Part shown: positions 35,216 through 47,074 of the stretch, piece by piece
How the letters are laid out: each line of letters opens with the position of its first letter
Position numbering within the stretch: the stretch's first letter is position 1
DNA from: Reticulitermes lucifugus
Taxonomy: Eukaryota > Arthropoda > Insecta > Blattodea > Rhinotermitidae
Length of the DNA stretch: 64,000 nucleotides
Assembly (NCBI GenBank): GCA_026260175.1
Contig: JAKCWW010000230.1
Span: 1 to 64,000, forward strand
Direction of reading: 5' to 3'
The notes under the pieces: generated by a model
Database searches by the model: none
Told to the model about the DNA's origin: nothing
Seen by the model: the letters and a program-made list of their open reading frames with translations, nothing else
Made by a program: the position numbers and the translations under genes

Positions 35216-36199
35216 TCCATACGTTAGAAAGAAACCGTCCAATCCCGAGGCCCTGTGTCACATTCCGTGACATTGTGATTTTTACGGTGACGAAATGTAG
35301 GAATGCCGCTCAATCCCCAGTCTGGAGGACCACACCTTGTCCACCATCAGAGACTGATTATTTAATGTCCATTCCGAATCTGAAGAACCGGCCATGTCAT
35401 AGTGACACGCACCCACTTAACATGGTACAAGCAAGTATAGGCCTCCTGTACATCAGCATCCACAGCCGGAGTGTTCTATTGCATCAAAAAACGCATAAGG
35501 AATGAGACGCCGACACAGTCAGATGACGCTGTTGTAGTGAGATGAGAAGGACTGATTACTGAGTGGAACAACAGAAAATGTGGTCGTTACTTTTAATGGC
35601 TGACTGAAACACGCGGAGGAAGCATTCTTATAGCATCATGCAAAGATGTGACGCGCTGAAACGAGTTGCAGCAAAAACTAAAAGACTAACATATTGTAAA
35701 ACAAATTCAATGCGTCTAAAATAAAACACCTTAGAATTACGTGCAGAGTTATTGTCTTTTTGAATACTCAAAAATCAGAATGACTTCAATTTTTAACACA
35801 ATTTTGATTACAACAATGCTTATTTTCAGTCTCCTCCTCAAGACACATTACCCATCTTAGGGTTGAGCATAGTGCTACCGGAGGTTTGGTGTTAGGCCAC
35901 GCTTGCTCAGAGAACATGTGCAAAAATGCACTTTTTTCCTTCCTTTGCTTTAAGCAATACTTAAAACCAAAATTTTCGAGTAGTCTGGCACTTCCCCAAC
36001 ACATCATAATCCTGTGCTTGTTTCTGCGAAAGAAGTATTTATTTCAGGACACAATTCTCTTCTCTCCAATAACACCAATCTTAATTTAAAATGTAATTAA
36101 ACAGCACGACAGTTTTGTGACTGCTAATGGCATGATATTAATATCAAAGTTAATAAACTTCCAGCCACTGGTTATAGAATACATAGAAGAAACGTTTCA
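35216..36199. other. no gene recognised
   Basis: A 76-codon frame at 35,275-35,505 (+) has no recognisable domain. Confidence 0.5.
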
Positions 36200-36402
36200 G
36201 AAGACAGTTCGAGCTGTATGGCTTCTAAATTCTATCCGCTGGTTCCGGTTCAAATCACGGTCGAGATACCAAATATCCTTGGCCGAGTTCTTTGGTTTTT
36301 TTCCGCAACCCCTCCTAGAAAACTTAGGGATAGTGCCTTGAAATCCCACCATTTGATGTTATAGTTTCAGGTACTGGCGTCGTTAAATAAACCAAAAATA
36401 AG
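36200..36402 (+). mobile_element. SINE family C copy
   Basis: A B-box-like ggttcaaatcacggtcgaga at 36,247 is followed by tttggtttttttccgcaacc, then the best 3' terminus of the family in this window, ctggcgtcgttaaataaacc, and a short A-rich end. Confidence 0.7.
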
Positions 36403-36529
36403 TAGAAAATCAAACGCACACAAACATCTTCTACAATCAATATTAATTTCCATTACAAAATAAGCCTGCCCTCATTAATTGCGTCTTCCCAAAATAAACT
36501 TGACAAAACGAGCTTTTCAATCTTGCTTT

Positions 36530-36556
36530 CTCTCCCCCTCTCCCCCCCCCCTCCCG
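36530..36556. repeat. pyrimidine tract with C run
   Basis: ctccccctctcccccccccc and following bases, a low-complexity pyrimidine tract. Confidence 0.9.
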
Positions 36557-36579
36557 GGTTATAAGACATCTGAGGTACT

Positions 36580-36695
36580 CGCAGCAGTGTTGATGAAGAG
36601 TCAAAGTCTTCTGGGTTATTAAGCCGTGTCGATTAGTGAAGAGTTGCGGCGTTTCGGAGGAACTTGACGCCTTTATCTTCAGCGTGTGTGCAGTC
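36580..36695 (+). repeat. palindromic foldback element, diverged arm
   Basis: gcagcagtgttgatgaagag, tcttctgggttattaagccg, tgtcgattagtgaagagttg, cggcgtttcggagg follows the arm order of the family. No right arm is found. Confidence 0.5.
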
Positions 36696-36730
36696 CACCT
36701 AAAACTGAAGACTTCACAATTTTCAGTATG

Positions 36731-37649
36731 ACTGAATGGCTGAAGACATTTCTGGGATAGGACAAATCCTAGACTCATAGATTTAAAACTATGTATCAGA
36801 GCGTCATTTTGCCTCCACTTTCATGGTGTAATATCTACCACGAAAATTTCGTACTCACTTACAATATTACAGGTTACTATAACCCAGAGTACCACAACAC
36901 TTCGAACTCTACCCCTGCCTATTTCCACCCGCTTACTTTCTGATATCCTCTTATAAAATAAGGAAATCAGGATAAAAATCTCTTCCACGTCCCTTAGTAA
37001 CAAGTAACAGCCGCTTCTTGTTCGCTTCAAACGCAAAAGGAAATAATCTCAACAATTTCAGTCATTCACTTAGAATTCGAAATTCTCTTTTCTCAGAAAG
37101 GAAATCTCTTTTAGGATTACCGTAGTGTGTACCTCTGGCACAGTACAGCCATGTAGCGTGTTTAGAACACCAATGGTAAGCTTGGTACAAACATCTGCCT
37201 ACAAGAAAATTCACTTTGCTTTTTTATATTCATGTTAGAGTGTGACGTTTTCACACACAGTATTACGCAGTTTCTACGCACCATTACACCCCCTTCCCCC
37301 AAACACCGATATTCAAAGACGTGTAAGCAGGACGGAGACAGATGTCACCGCTGGCTGTGTTGGAGGGTAGTTGTCATGGAAACCACCAAAGTAAGACCAA
37401 TCTCTCACCTAGTATGCAGGAAACACAGTACCCACAGCCTCACCAACTTCGTTTGTCACAAAACCATAAAATTCTTATTTGTTCTTGCTAATCAACTAAA
37501 CGAAATAAGCAAAATGTGTCTCAAGAAGATAACAACAGCTCAGTAGGTTAAAAACTCCCCTGTATTTATAAAACAAAAATTTCAAAGCAGCCAGACACTA
37601 GACACTATCCTGAGCAAAATAAATACAGCCACACACTGAAAATATTATT
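36731..37649. other. no gene recognised
   Basis: A 104-codon frame at 37,232-37,546 (+) and a 71-codon frame at 36,821-37,036 (-) lack any motif. Confidence 0.5.
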
Positions 37650-37698
37650 TCTTTAAAACTCATTTTAATATTATCCTCCAATCTACATCTAAATCTTA
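37650..37698 (-). mobile_element. LINE-1 family coding fragment
   Basis: In reverse: agatttagatgtagattgga, ggataatattaaaatgag, giving RFRCRLEDNIKM. This is the RPRRRWEDNIKM segment of LINE-1. Confidence 0.5.
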
Positions 37699-37700
37699 GT

Positions 37701-39499
37701 AGTCGTCACTCGTCACTGTGTCTTCCGAACAAAACTCTGTATTAATTTCTCGTATTTTCCGTGCTTGCCACATGTCCCGCTTATCTCATTCTCATTTCTT
37801 TCAGCATCCTCAAACACATCTGATAAACAGTACAAAATCGTGAACACTTTCATTACGCAGATTTATCCAGCGTCCCGTTTCTTCCTCGCTCTTAGATTCA
37901 AACGTTTTCCTAAGCACAAATTCCTCCGACAACCTCAGTCTGTGTCCTGACCTTAATGTGACAGCTCACCCTTCAAACCAAAGGTAAAATTATAGTTTAG
38001 CACTTTAATTGTTATTTTGTATAGTCAGCATGTAGAATGACAACAATGGATTTGAGATCAATCAGAATCAAGCATTCTCCGAATGCAACCTGCCTTTAAC
38101 TTCTTCGTAAATGTAATTTTCATTTGTTAGTCTGTTTCCTAAACATTTTAAATCTGTAATGACTTACGAGTATTAGCTACGCATAATATGAAAAAATATA
38201 TTCCCGCATTGTAGATAAGAGATCCGAAAATTCCTGCTTTTCAACATTAAGTACATGACATTCCTGTCACGGTTTGTAGCTCATATGTAACAGACATGCC
38301 GCATAGGAAACTGTGTGTACTACGTAAGGAGGATCTTCGTGACTTGTACAGCCCAGCTAGCATTTTGTTATAACGAAATATAGGAGTCACAATGAGCTCA
38401 AAATTTAACCAGGATAGGGGGAAAATGCGTAAACATTCTGCTGTAAAACCTGTTGGAAAGCGACTACTTAAAGAAGGAAGAGAGAAGAGACAGACGTCAG
38501 ATGAATATTTGGGATATGAGCTGTGAGGATATGAGACGTATATGACTAAGAAAACAATGTCTGATGGCGGACTACGGTGTTTGCAGCATTGATATTTCGA
38601 CCTCTACTTGCAGAGAATTAAATCAGTTAGTAAATTAGTAAAGTTGGTATAATTAGTAAGGCCTAGTTCAATTTTCAATTTTAACTTTATAAAATTCTGA
38701 TTCGTTGCTTCGGAGAAGAAATACGAGTGTTTGTGTGTGTGTGTGTGTGTGTGCTTGCATGTGTGCATATACATATCTTGTATACATATCTTCTATAGAT
38801 GATTGCCAGAGCTTTTTTGTGAGTGACGAGACGAGTCACGTCTCGGAGGTGTATAACTGTGTCTTGTGCCCTATGCGATTTCCGCTCCATCGAAAAATGG
38901 CAGAATTTAAATAATGGTGCTTGTGCATGAAGTTCTACTTCAAATTAGGCAAGACCGCTACAGGAACTTTCAGAATGTTAGAACGTATTTTCGCAAGGAA
39001 ACAAGAACTGCAACTCAGCCGTTGTATTTGTTCTTAAGTTCAAACGTCGCGTGACTTCAGTCGAGGAAGCTGAGAGTTCGAACATCTGTCTACCAGCAAA
39101 ACGCACAGAGGACAAACACAGGGACAAACTGTGAAACCAACATTTCTAAGAAGTTCTGTGATATCTAAGGGAAGATGTGTGGCAAAATGACTTGAGAAGG
39201 GACACACTGTAAGCTGGTTCTTCCACCACAACACTGCTCCTGCTCACTGTGCTTTGTCTGTTTGACCAATAATAACGAGTGTTGTCCCGCATCCTACACA
39301 AGCCCCATATCTACAGACTTGTAAATCTTTCTGAAATTCAGGTTGGCAAAGAAGGGAAGATTTCACGACATCAACATGATTAAAAAAATGGCAGGTGACA
39401 CAGAGATCCGAAAAGAGAACGTCAGCAAATATTGCCAACAACGGTGAGACTGCTAGTCTTGTTGTGTCAAGTCACAGCATTGAAGAGCAAGAAAAATGC
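37701..39499. other. no gene recognised
   Basis: Contains a (GT)n run at 38,728-38,752 and antisense frame pairs at 38,687-38,914 caused by it. Frames at 39,040-39,650 overlap on both strands without motifs. Confidence 0.5.
38728..38752. repeat. (GT)n microsatellite
   Basis: Uninterrupted run of GT for about 25 bp. Confidence 0.95.
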
Positions 39500-39620
39500 T
39501 GAGATCTGCGCTTTTCTGCGATATTACGCGGCGTCGTGCGGTAATTGTTTACCGACATTTCGGGACAACGTATCGGTCCCATCTTCACGGGTCAAGAGTC
39601 CGAGTAGAAAAGAAAGAAAG
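39500..39620 (+). repeat. palindromic foldback element, arm
   Basis: gagatctgcgcttttctgcg, atattacgcggcgtcgtgcg, gtaattgtttaccgacattt, cgggacaacgtatcggtccc, catcttcacgggtcaagagt. This is a clean left arm, but no right arm follows; a purine-rich tract begins instead. Confidence 0.75.
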
Positions 39621-40260
39621 CCACCTACTTATAACGTAGATTCTTGGTAAGTGCGCGCGGGGTAGCAATCAGTAAGCGTGAAGACAGCCAAAAGGGTAGA
39701 ACCAGGGTGAGAGAGAGGTGGATAGAGACAACGTAAAGGAGCTAGGGGTACCGAGAATGCAATCAGCTAAGACAACTGGAAAAAAAATATATGGAATAGA
39801 GTAACAGTAAGGGAGGAAAAGATACAGATAAAGCTAAATACATAAAATACAAACAAACCAACAGTAAAAATTAAAATTAAATAAAATAAATTATAGAAAG
39901 AAAAAATCAAAACAGCGTGAGGGGGGAAGAGAGACACGTAAAGTGGCTAGTGGGATACCTGGGCGACAACCGGTCTCAGGGTGGCCAAGTTGCTGCCCTT
40001 GAGACAGGGTGAGAATAATGGGAGAAAAATGTATGAAATGCAGCAATAACAAAGATGGGAAGTAAACAAAATAAACGAATGTATTAATTAAAAAGAAGAA
40101 ATGATAAATAACTAATGAAATAAATAAAAATTATAAAAGTAGAAGTAGAACAATTGAGGAATAAAAATGAAAATATAAGAATAATAATCATAAAATAAAT
40201 AAAATGTTAAAAAATAAACAAAAATAAATATAAAAATAAATAATTAATTAAAAATGGCCC
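39621..40260 (+). repeat. purine/A-rich tract of about 640 bp
   Basis: The plus strand is dominated by A and G (words such as gaaagaaag, gagagagagg, aataaataaa) and is strikingly poor in pyrimidines, especially after 39,900. It starts where the palindromic arm ends, so it may be internal sequence of a longer element or an expanded tail. No frame is credible. Confidence 0.6.
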
Positions 40261-40559
40261 ATCGCGGCGGAAGCCTGAAATCAAGAAAAATTCTGTTAAC
40301 CTTGAGAAAAAGATATTGTCCGGGAACTTTCTGATCACATCTTTTGAGAGTTCTTTAGGATATTGTCACTGTCTCAGTCTATATAGCGTCAATGGCATCA
40401 TGGCTGAGAGAGAGAATGAAGAAGTGCAGGGAAGGTCTCAGTCAGTAAGTTGAGAGTCCCGCCCAAGATTCCAAACGGGCATCTCCTCATTACAAGCCTA
40501 GAGCTTTAGGCGACGAAGAGAAATGTGATTACGCAATGTTGATCTTTTGTTTCTTCGCC

Positions 40560-41170
40560 AATTATTATGCATTCTTTACGGAGTAATATAGAAGGCGTTA
40601 TGTGAAGACAACGTCCGTCGGTCCGTCCCGTCCCGTCCATCCATCCATCCGTTTGTGACTTAGTATCAGTGGCTAAACCGTTAGTCGGAGTTTCACTAAA
40701 TTCTGTATCGGAGGTCTCTACGAAAAGGTGTCCAGGAAGCCTGAGTTTTATGAAAATTGGCTGTGACAATTATACTTTATTTAGGGGCCGGATTTTACGC
40801 ATTTCTCGGTCAATTGAGATGACATCCATTATAGGATATCATGCAATGTCGTTGAGCCACTGAGAGTTTCGTAACAACCATGCTTTACTGAAGGGCGTAA
40901 ATAAATGTTTGGCTATATTTTCATACTATTTGAATAAAATTCAATATAGCCGACGGTCACAAACATTTATTGAGTGATTTGAGTTTTATGAAAATCGAGT
41001 AATGAAAACTATACTTTAGTTAGGGCATATATAAAATTGTATCCATATTTTCCACATATATTAATCGATTTAGGCGAAATTCGGCATATGAAATATGCAC
41101 ACAATCGTGTTCAGCAATTCCGAGTTTCATAAAATTCGACAAAGGGAAGGCCTTTCTTTTCTTACGGGCG
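40560..41170 (+). repeat. family F-related repeat units
   Basis: Begins with a gtccgtc/ccatc array (40,610-40,652), then tctctacgaaaaggtgtcca, gagttttatgaaaattggct and tatactttatttaggg. Further units follow at 40,880-41,170 with gagttttatgaaaatcgagt, tatactttagttagggcat and cgagtttcataaaattcgac. These phrases link it to 4,600, 14,335 and 34,450. Confidence 0.5.
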
Positions 41171-42799
41171 TAGTGAAATTACATTCCAGCGTGTACAGTG
41201 ATACCGTATGACATATTGTAAGTTGTGTAGAACTTCTAAAGGCATATTTAAAATCCTCGCGCTTTCAGTGCTTGTCTTGAAATTATTCGCGATTTTAAAA
41301 TACAGGGCAAATAGCAGCGCGAACACGCCAGATGTGTTACGCTGCATGCATACGTATGTCCTCAAGTGTTCTTTTTGAAGAAGAAAGGTAAAAAGATTAT
41401 TCTTTCGTCCAGTTTTCATTACCTCTGGCCTGATTACTAGGTCACCATATCCGGTTTACTATCTGCACAACTGTAGCTGGTACCCAGCAATACAAACGCA
41501 AGAAACTACAGCTACATGGTACCGCGATGGCCGGGAATATATTATATTCATAAGAATGTTGTAATAATTATTTTATTATAGGAAAAACTAAAGTATTGAA
41601 GGGTGCTTCTGCTATTAATGTAATTACACAATTTCTTTACGCGAGCTATGGCCGTTAATCTATTATGCCCGGCAAAGTGAAATATAAAATTACGAGTAAA
41701 TATATTCTTCAAACGTACGCATACAAAAACGTAATATACATCAGTTGTTTGTCCTAAATATTAATATAATATGCAACTTTAATTACACGTACTTTTATTC
41801 TTATTGTGTGTACTTTCATAAAATAAAATCCAATTAAACTTGAATGTTATATTCCAACGAAACAAACCTGATAAAACAGGTTCATTTATTTTGTTAGATT
41901 TGCGTAATTTACCGGACACACACAGTACGTTTACAGCGCACCTGATGGTACTCTACGCAACTAAATTTCATGTTTCAATTACCCGTTTCATTCAATCAGC
42001 ATTCTATTAATCCTTTGAACTCAGCTCTTTCAAAACCAAAAGCTTGGGCCCCAAACAATGTAACACTTGAAACCAACACATTATTGAGAAAATACGAACA
42101 CGATCAGATTTAATTCGTGATTATAATGTTTAACCAATTCCCTTTTACTCTTACAGTTCAGTTTCATTGCCGGAAGTCATATTTCAGTCACACAAGGCGA
42201 GCAAAAATGATCCTGTATCATTTCGAAAAGCCGATACAAAGCATCCATGCAAAATAAAACAACCGACCATTCACACATTAAAAACTCTCATTGTTTAGAA
42301 TCACCCTAGTCCAATGTGTGCATGTTCGGATGTTGGAGCTTGTAGGATTGTTATAAAATAAAGGACGGTATTGGTATATCTCATTCATCTTCAGTCGGTA
42401 TTAAGACGGAAACTGTTTACATATTCTGACGTCAGTCCATCAACGCTGACTGAAATCCTTATCGATCACGTGCACTTTCTCACAGTTAAGTGTCAGAAGT
42501 ACTACACAGAAAACCACACATTCCTTGCAAGAATGCATCTCCATTCTCTGCTGCCTTTTTTGTCTCTTTGCTACTATTTTCCATTGGATTCTTAAACCAA
42601 ATGCCAAAGTTGAAAACAGTGATGTCCGACCGCACATTTCATCTCCGAAACTCCTAGGTAAAAAGCATGAAATATTGTACTTTCTTTGACCAAATTTTAA
42701 ATACAGAACTCTGGTATCGAAATTTAGAGTACACCTTTATACATTTAAGTACATTTTAGAAAATATTTTAGTGATAAGCAAACAGCGGTGTATGTTTGA
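41171..42799. other. no gene recognised
   Basis: A+T-rich unique DNA. Frames at 41,162-41,419 (-), 42,371-42,595 (+) and 42,440-42,637 (-), 65-85 codons, have no motif. Confidence 0.5.
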
Positions 42800-42890
42800 T
42801 TTCAGGCTTCCGCCGCGGTGTCAATGAGATCTGCGCTGTTTTAGGATTTTAGGCAGCGTAGAATCCCAAAAGAGTGCAGATCCCAGTGGC
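42800..42890. repeat. miniature palindrome, internally deleted foldback
   Basis: The left arm ttcaggcttccgccgcggtg, tcaatgagatctgcgctgtt, ttaggatt is answered at once by the reverse arm aatcccaaaagagtgcagat, cccagtggcg. The cgacgtttcgg core of the family is missing, as if the hairpin's inner part had been lost. Confidence 0.65.
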
Positions 42891-43004
42891 GTATTTTCTT
42901 TATTGTATGTATATTTTCCACTCTTTATCATTTGACACTTTAATTCTATACCTTATTTGTTGCCAAATTAACTCATAACATTAAAGAATATTGAAGCTTC
43001 GATT

Positions 43005-43195
43005 TCTCTGCGATGTTACAGGGTGTCGACCGGTAATAGTTACCGACGTTTCGGAAAAAGCATACTGTTTTCATCTGCAGGGACAAGCACTCTAAGAAGA
43101 GTAAACTATTTGACCCTGAATTTGGAGGCATTAGGGTCCTCCGAAAGACCAGTAACTCTGTACTGGCTGACATGATGTAACACCCCAGAAGACAT
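43005..43195. repeat. palindromic foldback element, two arms
   Basis: The left arm (tctctgcgatgttacagggt, gtaatagttaccgacgtttc) and right arm (ctccgaaagaccagtaactc, gatgtaacaccccagaagac) pair imperfectly around 43,095-43,130. It lies about 115 bp from the miniature palindrome. Confidence 0.7.
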
Positions 43196-43324
43196 GAATG
43201 TTCATGAACACGGCTTTAAGAAGCTCAAATCCCACCTTAAAAAATGTTACACTTGTTCGGACGACGGAAGGAATAAATCGCCTGAATATTATTAGGGGTT
43301 TTCCCTCCTTTAATTAATGGCTTT

Positions 43325-43560
43325 GATAAGGGGAAGTTAAAGTAAAGCTCCATACATTCTGTACATCGGCAAAATATGTGGGCGAGTGGTTATACTCATC
43401 ACCCGGCTGATTAAACACCGTGAGAAGGGCTCTCTCTTCCCATTTTACAGGAGGCTAGGTTTAAATCTGATCTGTTTGCGGCAGTCAAGAGAAAAACAAT
43501 TCTAGGCCTGCCTGGAATCAAACCTCAGCCGTCGAGCCTGTATTCTAGCCAATACTGAAG
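43325..43560 (-). mobile_element. SINE family A copy, diverged
   Basis: Inverted family A: gttaaagtaaagctcc (tail), gggcgagtggttatactcat, ctctctcttcccattttaca, ggaggctaggtttaaatctg, gtttgcggcagtcaagagaa, and a degraded B box (cctggaatcaaacctcagcc). Confidence 0.65.
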
Positions 43561-43699
43561 TACTACGGAAAATAAACATGGAGTTACGAATAACTGAAAT
43601 ACGCACCGGATTCTAGTAATTAACTACAAGAAGCAGAATGCTGCTTGAGACGCTTGTAATCTATAGGCTAGTCAAAAAATTCCCCACATTTTGTAGAAA

Positions 43700-43820
43700 C
43701 AGAAGGTTTATTACGCAGTTCACAAGATCCCGCCACTTTTCTCTATCCTGAGCAGATCAATCCAGTTTACGCCCTCCCATCCTATTTCTTGAAGATCCAT
43801 TTTAATATTATCTTACATCA
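43700..43820 (-). mobile_element. LINE-1 family 3' coding fragment
   Basis: In reverse it gives IKMDLQE then WEGVNWIDL and LVN-like words (ggatcttcaagaaataggat, aactggattgatctgctca). It is collinear with 2,490-2,590 and 9,750-9,850. Confidence 0.7.
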
Positions 43821-44224
43821 CCGCTGTGAGGACGTCAAATCTCACTTTACTTGTATTCTGGGAATAACGCACCGCTCCTACGAGGTCTACCATGTTAAAT
43901 TCCTCAGCATAATGCTTGAAGAGAAGCAGAAGAAATTCTACTTCTGAATGGATAGTACAATGCGTGGTTATTATTCAGGGGTTAGATGCATCTTCTTGCT
44001 ATTCAAGGAAATACAGAAGCTGTCAGGGGCCGTAAAGAAAGGGGACGGAAATAAAGAGTACCATTCAGAATCGAGAATGAGGTGGAAACGGAAAAGAGGG
44101 TTTTGGGAAATGAAGTGTGTCACAGAAGCTCGGCACAGGTCAGTTTGCTGCACTGTGCTCGGCATTATTCAAGGCCTGCGCCACGGACGAGTATGTCTCG
44201 ACTCCCGATGTGGTCATTGGGATT
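43821..44224. other. no gene recognised
   Basis: A 96-codon frame at 43,948-44,238 (+) is overlapped by an antisense frame. It has no recognisable motif. Confidence 0.45.
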
Positions 44225-44450
44225 TTTCATTGGCTTAATCCTTCCGGCCGCAATATGGCTCTCGGATCGACTCAACTCCAGTAGAAATGAGTACAAGGAC
44301 TATCTCCTGGGGGTAAAGGCGACCGGTGCGTAGGGCTGACAACCTTGCCACCTTAATGTGCCGATTGTCTAGAAATCTTGCGAGCCTCAACCTCCTGAGC
44401 CCTAAGCGCCTGTCCAGGTATGCAATGGGATAGCTAGCCACGCATATAGA
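44225..44450 (+). repeat. possible transposon 3' region (family G)
   Basis: gtagaaatgagtacaaggac, tatctcctgggggtaaaggc, gaccggtgcgtagggctgac, aaccttgccaccttaatgtg, ccgattgtctagaaatcttg. I recall very similar strings as dispersed repeats in insect genomes, possibly a LINE 3' end, but there is only one copy here and no coding domain to confirm the class. Confidence 0.4.
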
Positions 44451-44944
44451 GCATGTATTAGGATGTTAGCATCTGCTTACAATGAGCGCTGCCAGAACTT
44501 TTTTCCAAGGGGGCCACAAAAAGTGCTTAGAGACTTACGTATAAGCCATCTAAGAAAGTTTTACGAAACGTGTCAAAGCTGTATCTCTCTATATTAAGCC
44601 AGAGGTTTAATTACATCGATTAGACTTAATGTTCCAAATGTTTCGCTAACTTTTTCCCCTCTTTCATGTTTTCAAATTGAATTCTGTCATAACTCCCTCA
44701 TTCCACACCCTAACCAAGTACACGGCGTCAGATACCAGAATACAGTAATATTTAAGAACAATGGTTACACAATTGTCAGTTTCAGTCTTCGAAAACATTA
44801 GATAAACATCAAAGAAAGCCAGTTATTTATGAATTCATTCCTAGGAAATGTGTTAAGTGACAAATATAAAATATGAGAAAGTTACAGGTGTGCCTGAGCA
44901 TCGCGTCATACAATATTACAGCAAGAAGAGACGTAAAACTCCAG
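44451..44944. other. no gene recognised
   Basis: Unique DNA without credible frames. Confidence 0.5.
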
Positions 44945-45165
44945 ACATTCCATTCCTCCACCGCAGATCAAGGTATGTGGTCAATTTCACATTTCGGCCG
45001 CTGTATCCCGGACACCCACTGAATAGCAACGTCAGACGACACGAGGACCGGGCTGGAATTTGTAGCTAAGAGAAAAATCCCAGCCTCTAGGCAGTACCGA
45101 ATTCCCGTGGCCCGGCCAGTAACCGCGACTTCACTGAGTGAGCTATCCTGTTCCTATTAAATTTA
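44945..45165 (-). mobile_element. SINE family A copy, diverged
   Basis: Inverted: gtggtcaatttcacatttcg, gccgctgtatcccggacacc, cactgaatagcaacg, and at the head side gaattcccgtggcccggcc then gtgagctatcctgttcc (A box in reverse). Confidence 0.65.
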
Positions 45166-45822
45166 TATCCACCAGTAAAGGATAAGAGCTTAAATCCTGT
45201 AGCCACTGTAACAATTAGCTCATTCCTACAGTTGGTAATACGTGTGCCAGGTGGCACTGACTGTCAGACAAAAAATGTCACTATGAAGCAGTCGAGAGGC
45301 AGGTATGCTTTGGTCGGTGCTGCATCCTTGAACTTTGTCGACAGAACCTCTGAGGTTCGTGGTATGCATATACAGTGAAAACTGTGACTTCATTATATAG
45401 CTAAAAAGCTACAATGTGGGTATAACACTGGACGACACAAGGCATCTCTGTGGAAATATCTGGAGACGGGAAATGGCGAATGTTCCCGCTGCGATTTCAA
45501 CAGGCTTCCTACCAGCAGGAACTGTAAAAGGGAGAGGCAAAAAAGCGCTAGAATATCCTGTTACACCTGCATGATCGATATCACTCCTCTTTTCATTCTA
45601 CCGCACTATAGCATGGTCCGTTATCTATTGTGCCCCAATGCTATTACTGTCCTGAGTCCCCAGTGAAAATTGCTTGCTACAGTGAGAGTGCAATCATAAA
45701 ACTCAGTTTCCTCCAAGACCTACTACTCCGTATCCTATTGCAGTTAAACCTATTACAACTCAATTCCAAAGCTCTACTGATCATTCAGACTACGTCGTAA
45801 CTATGAAGACATCAATTGTGTA
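45166..45822. other. no gene recognised
   Basis: No frame of 60 codons; no repeat recognised. Confidence 0.5.
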
Positions 45823-46105
45823 AGGTAAAGGTAAAGATAAAGCTCGCCCTATAACAAGCCATGAAGGCCCAGAGGAGGAGTAGAGGTATAGCTCTACTCT
45901 TTCTTTAACATCGGCCGTAGATGAGGGTGGGTGGTTAACGCCACGCTCCGGCCGCTTTACCCCCGGGAAAGAGACCCGGTACCCATTGTACAGGAGGCTG
46001 GGTGGGCCTCTGGGCCGGTAGGTAAAATCTCGCTCCCACCGGCTTTCGATCCCCGGACCGTCCAGCCCGTAGCGTTCGCTGTACCGACTACGCTATCCAG
46101 TATAT
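45823..46105 (-). mobile_element. SINE family A, full-length reference copy
   Basis: The clearest full-length copy. Read on the minus strand: A box in ggatagcgtagtcggtacag, B box in gtccggggatcgaaagccgg, body ccagaggcccacccagcctc, ctgtacaatgggtaccgggt, gggggtaaagcggccggagc, agtagagctatacctctact, gggccttcatggcttgtta, then a tail of TTTACC units (45,823-45,842 in reverse). It is about 280 bp. The internal A and B boxes imply RNA polymerase III transcription when it was active. Confidence 0.9.
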
Positions 46106-46387
46106 CAGGTAGTGTACATTACAGCTTCAGGCTCTTTTACTGCCTCATTTTATGGTGTATAAGATACATTTCACTACTATTAAAATTACCTCTAACGCGA
46201 AGCAGGAAATTTTCTGAAATAAGTCCATACTTTAAAACTGGTGTTAATTTAATTACACTTGAAATTCAGTTCCTACCTCACAGAGAAAAGAGTGCGCGTT
46301 TATTACGAAGTCGGGCCAATTAATGACGTATAGGTAAAATCGACTTTTGTTTTAAAAACCATAGCGAACATACAAATATATTGCGAG

Positions 46388-46575
46388 ATTAAAGGTTATC
46401 AAAGCGGTGTTGCTGTATTATCAATTCTTATGGAACTTACAAAGTGCTGAGTGGTAAAGAGTTACCGCGACTTTATGAAGGATATCGTGCCTTAACCGTC
46501 AGGGTCACGAAATCCAAGAAGAGATTTCTTACCGACTGACACGGCGTAACATCTCAGAAGACTTGAATCTCCACA
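46388..46575. repeat. palindromic foldback element, two diverged arms
   Basis: aaggttatcaaagcggtgtt, gagtggtaaagagttaccgc, gactttatgaagg, then the right arm ttaccgactgacacggcgta, acatctcagaagacttgaat. The order and orientation agree with the family, and sequence decay is strong. Confidence 0.6.
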
Positions 46576-47065
46576 TAAATACATCTGTGCGAAAAAAAAT
46601 GCAGTGTTTCGCAATGTTACACCAGATTGTATATAAATTCACCACCTTCCATGAAACGGTTAGGAAATATTGGTGCGAATTGTAAATGAAGAAACACTAA
46701 ATACCGAAGACGGTGAAACAAGCGATACGCTGATGACGTAAGTTCGGAAGCTGCCGGCTTCGAATATCGTCCAGGACACCAACAACACTCAGTGATATTT
46801 TCATGGCTGACCTAAGTCTCTAAAGGAAGATACGGGACTGAACCTTACATTACGTCATGACAGTCTGCTTCTAAATCACTTGCCATTCATTTTTCAGTAC
46901 AAAACAATCATCAGACTACAAAAATCAACATTACTCTTACCAATAAATTACAAAAGGAACTTCCCGGATAATTGAGCATACTAAAAAGCATTTAGTAGTA
47001 AAAGTAACTTTAACTAACGTACAAGAAACCTTTACATCCGACGTCTCTTGTGATGTATAAATAGT
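46576..47065. other. no gene recognised
   Basis: Nothing recognised. The 132-codon frame at 46,937-47,335 (-) is mostly SINE. Confidence 0.5.
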
Positions 47066-47074
47066 AATGAGGAA
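47066..47074. repeat. target-site duplication, left copy
   Basis: aatgaggaa, matching aatgaagaa at 47,341-47,349 with one change. Confidence 0.75.

Noticed and set aside
45931-46323. 130-codon open frame, plus strand
   Set aside because: It is antisense to a full-length SINE A copy.
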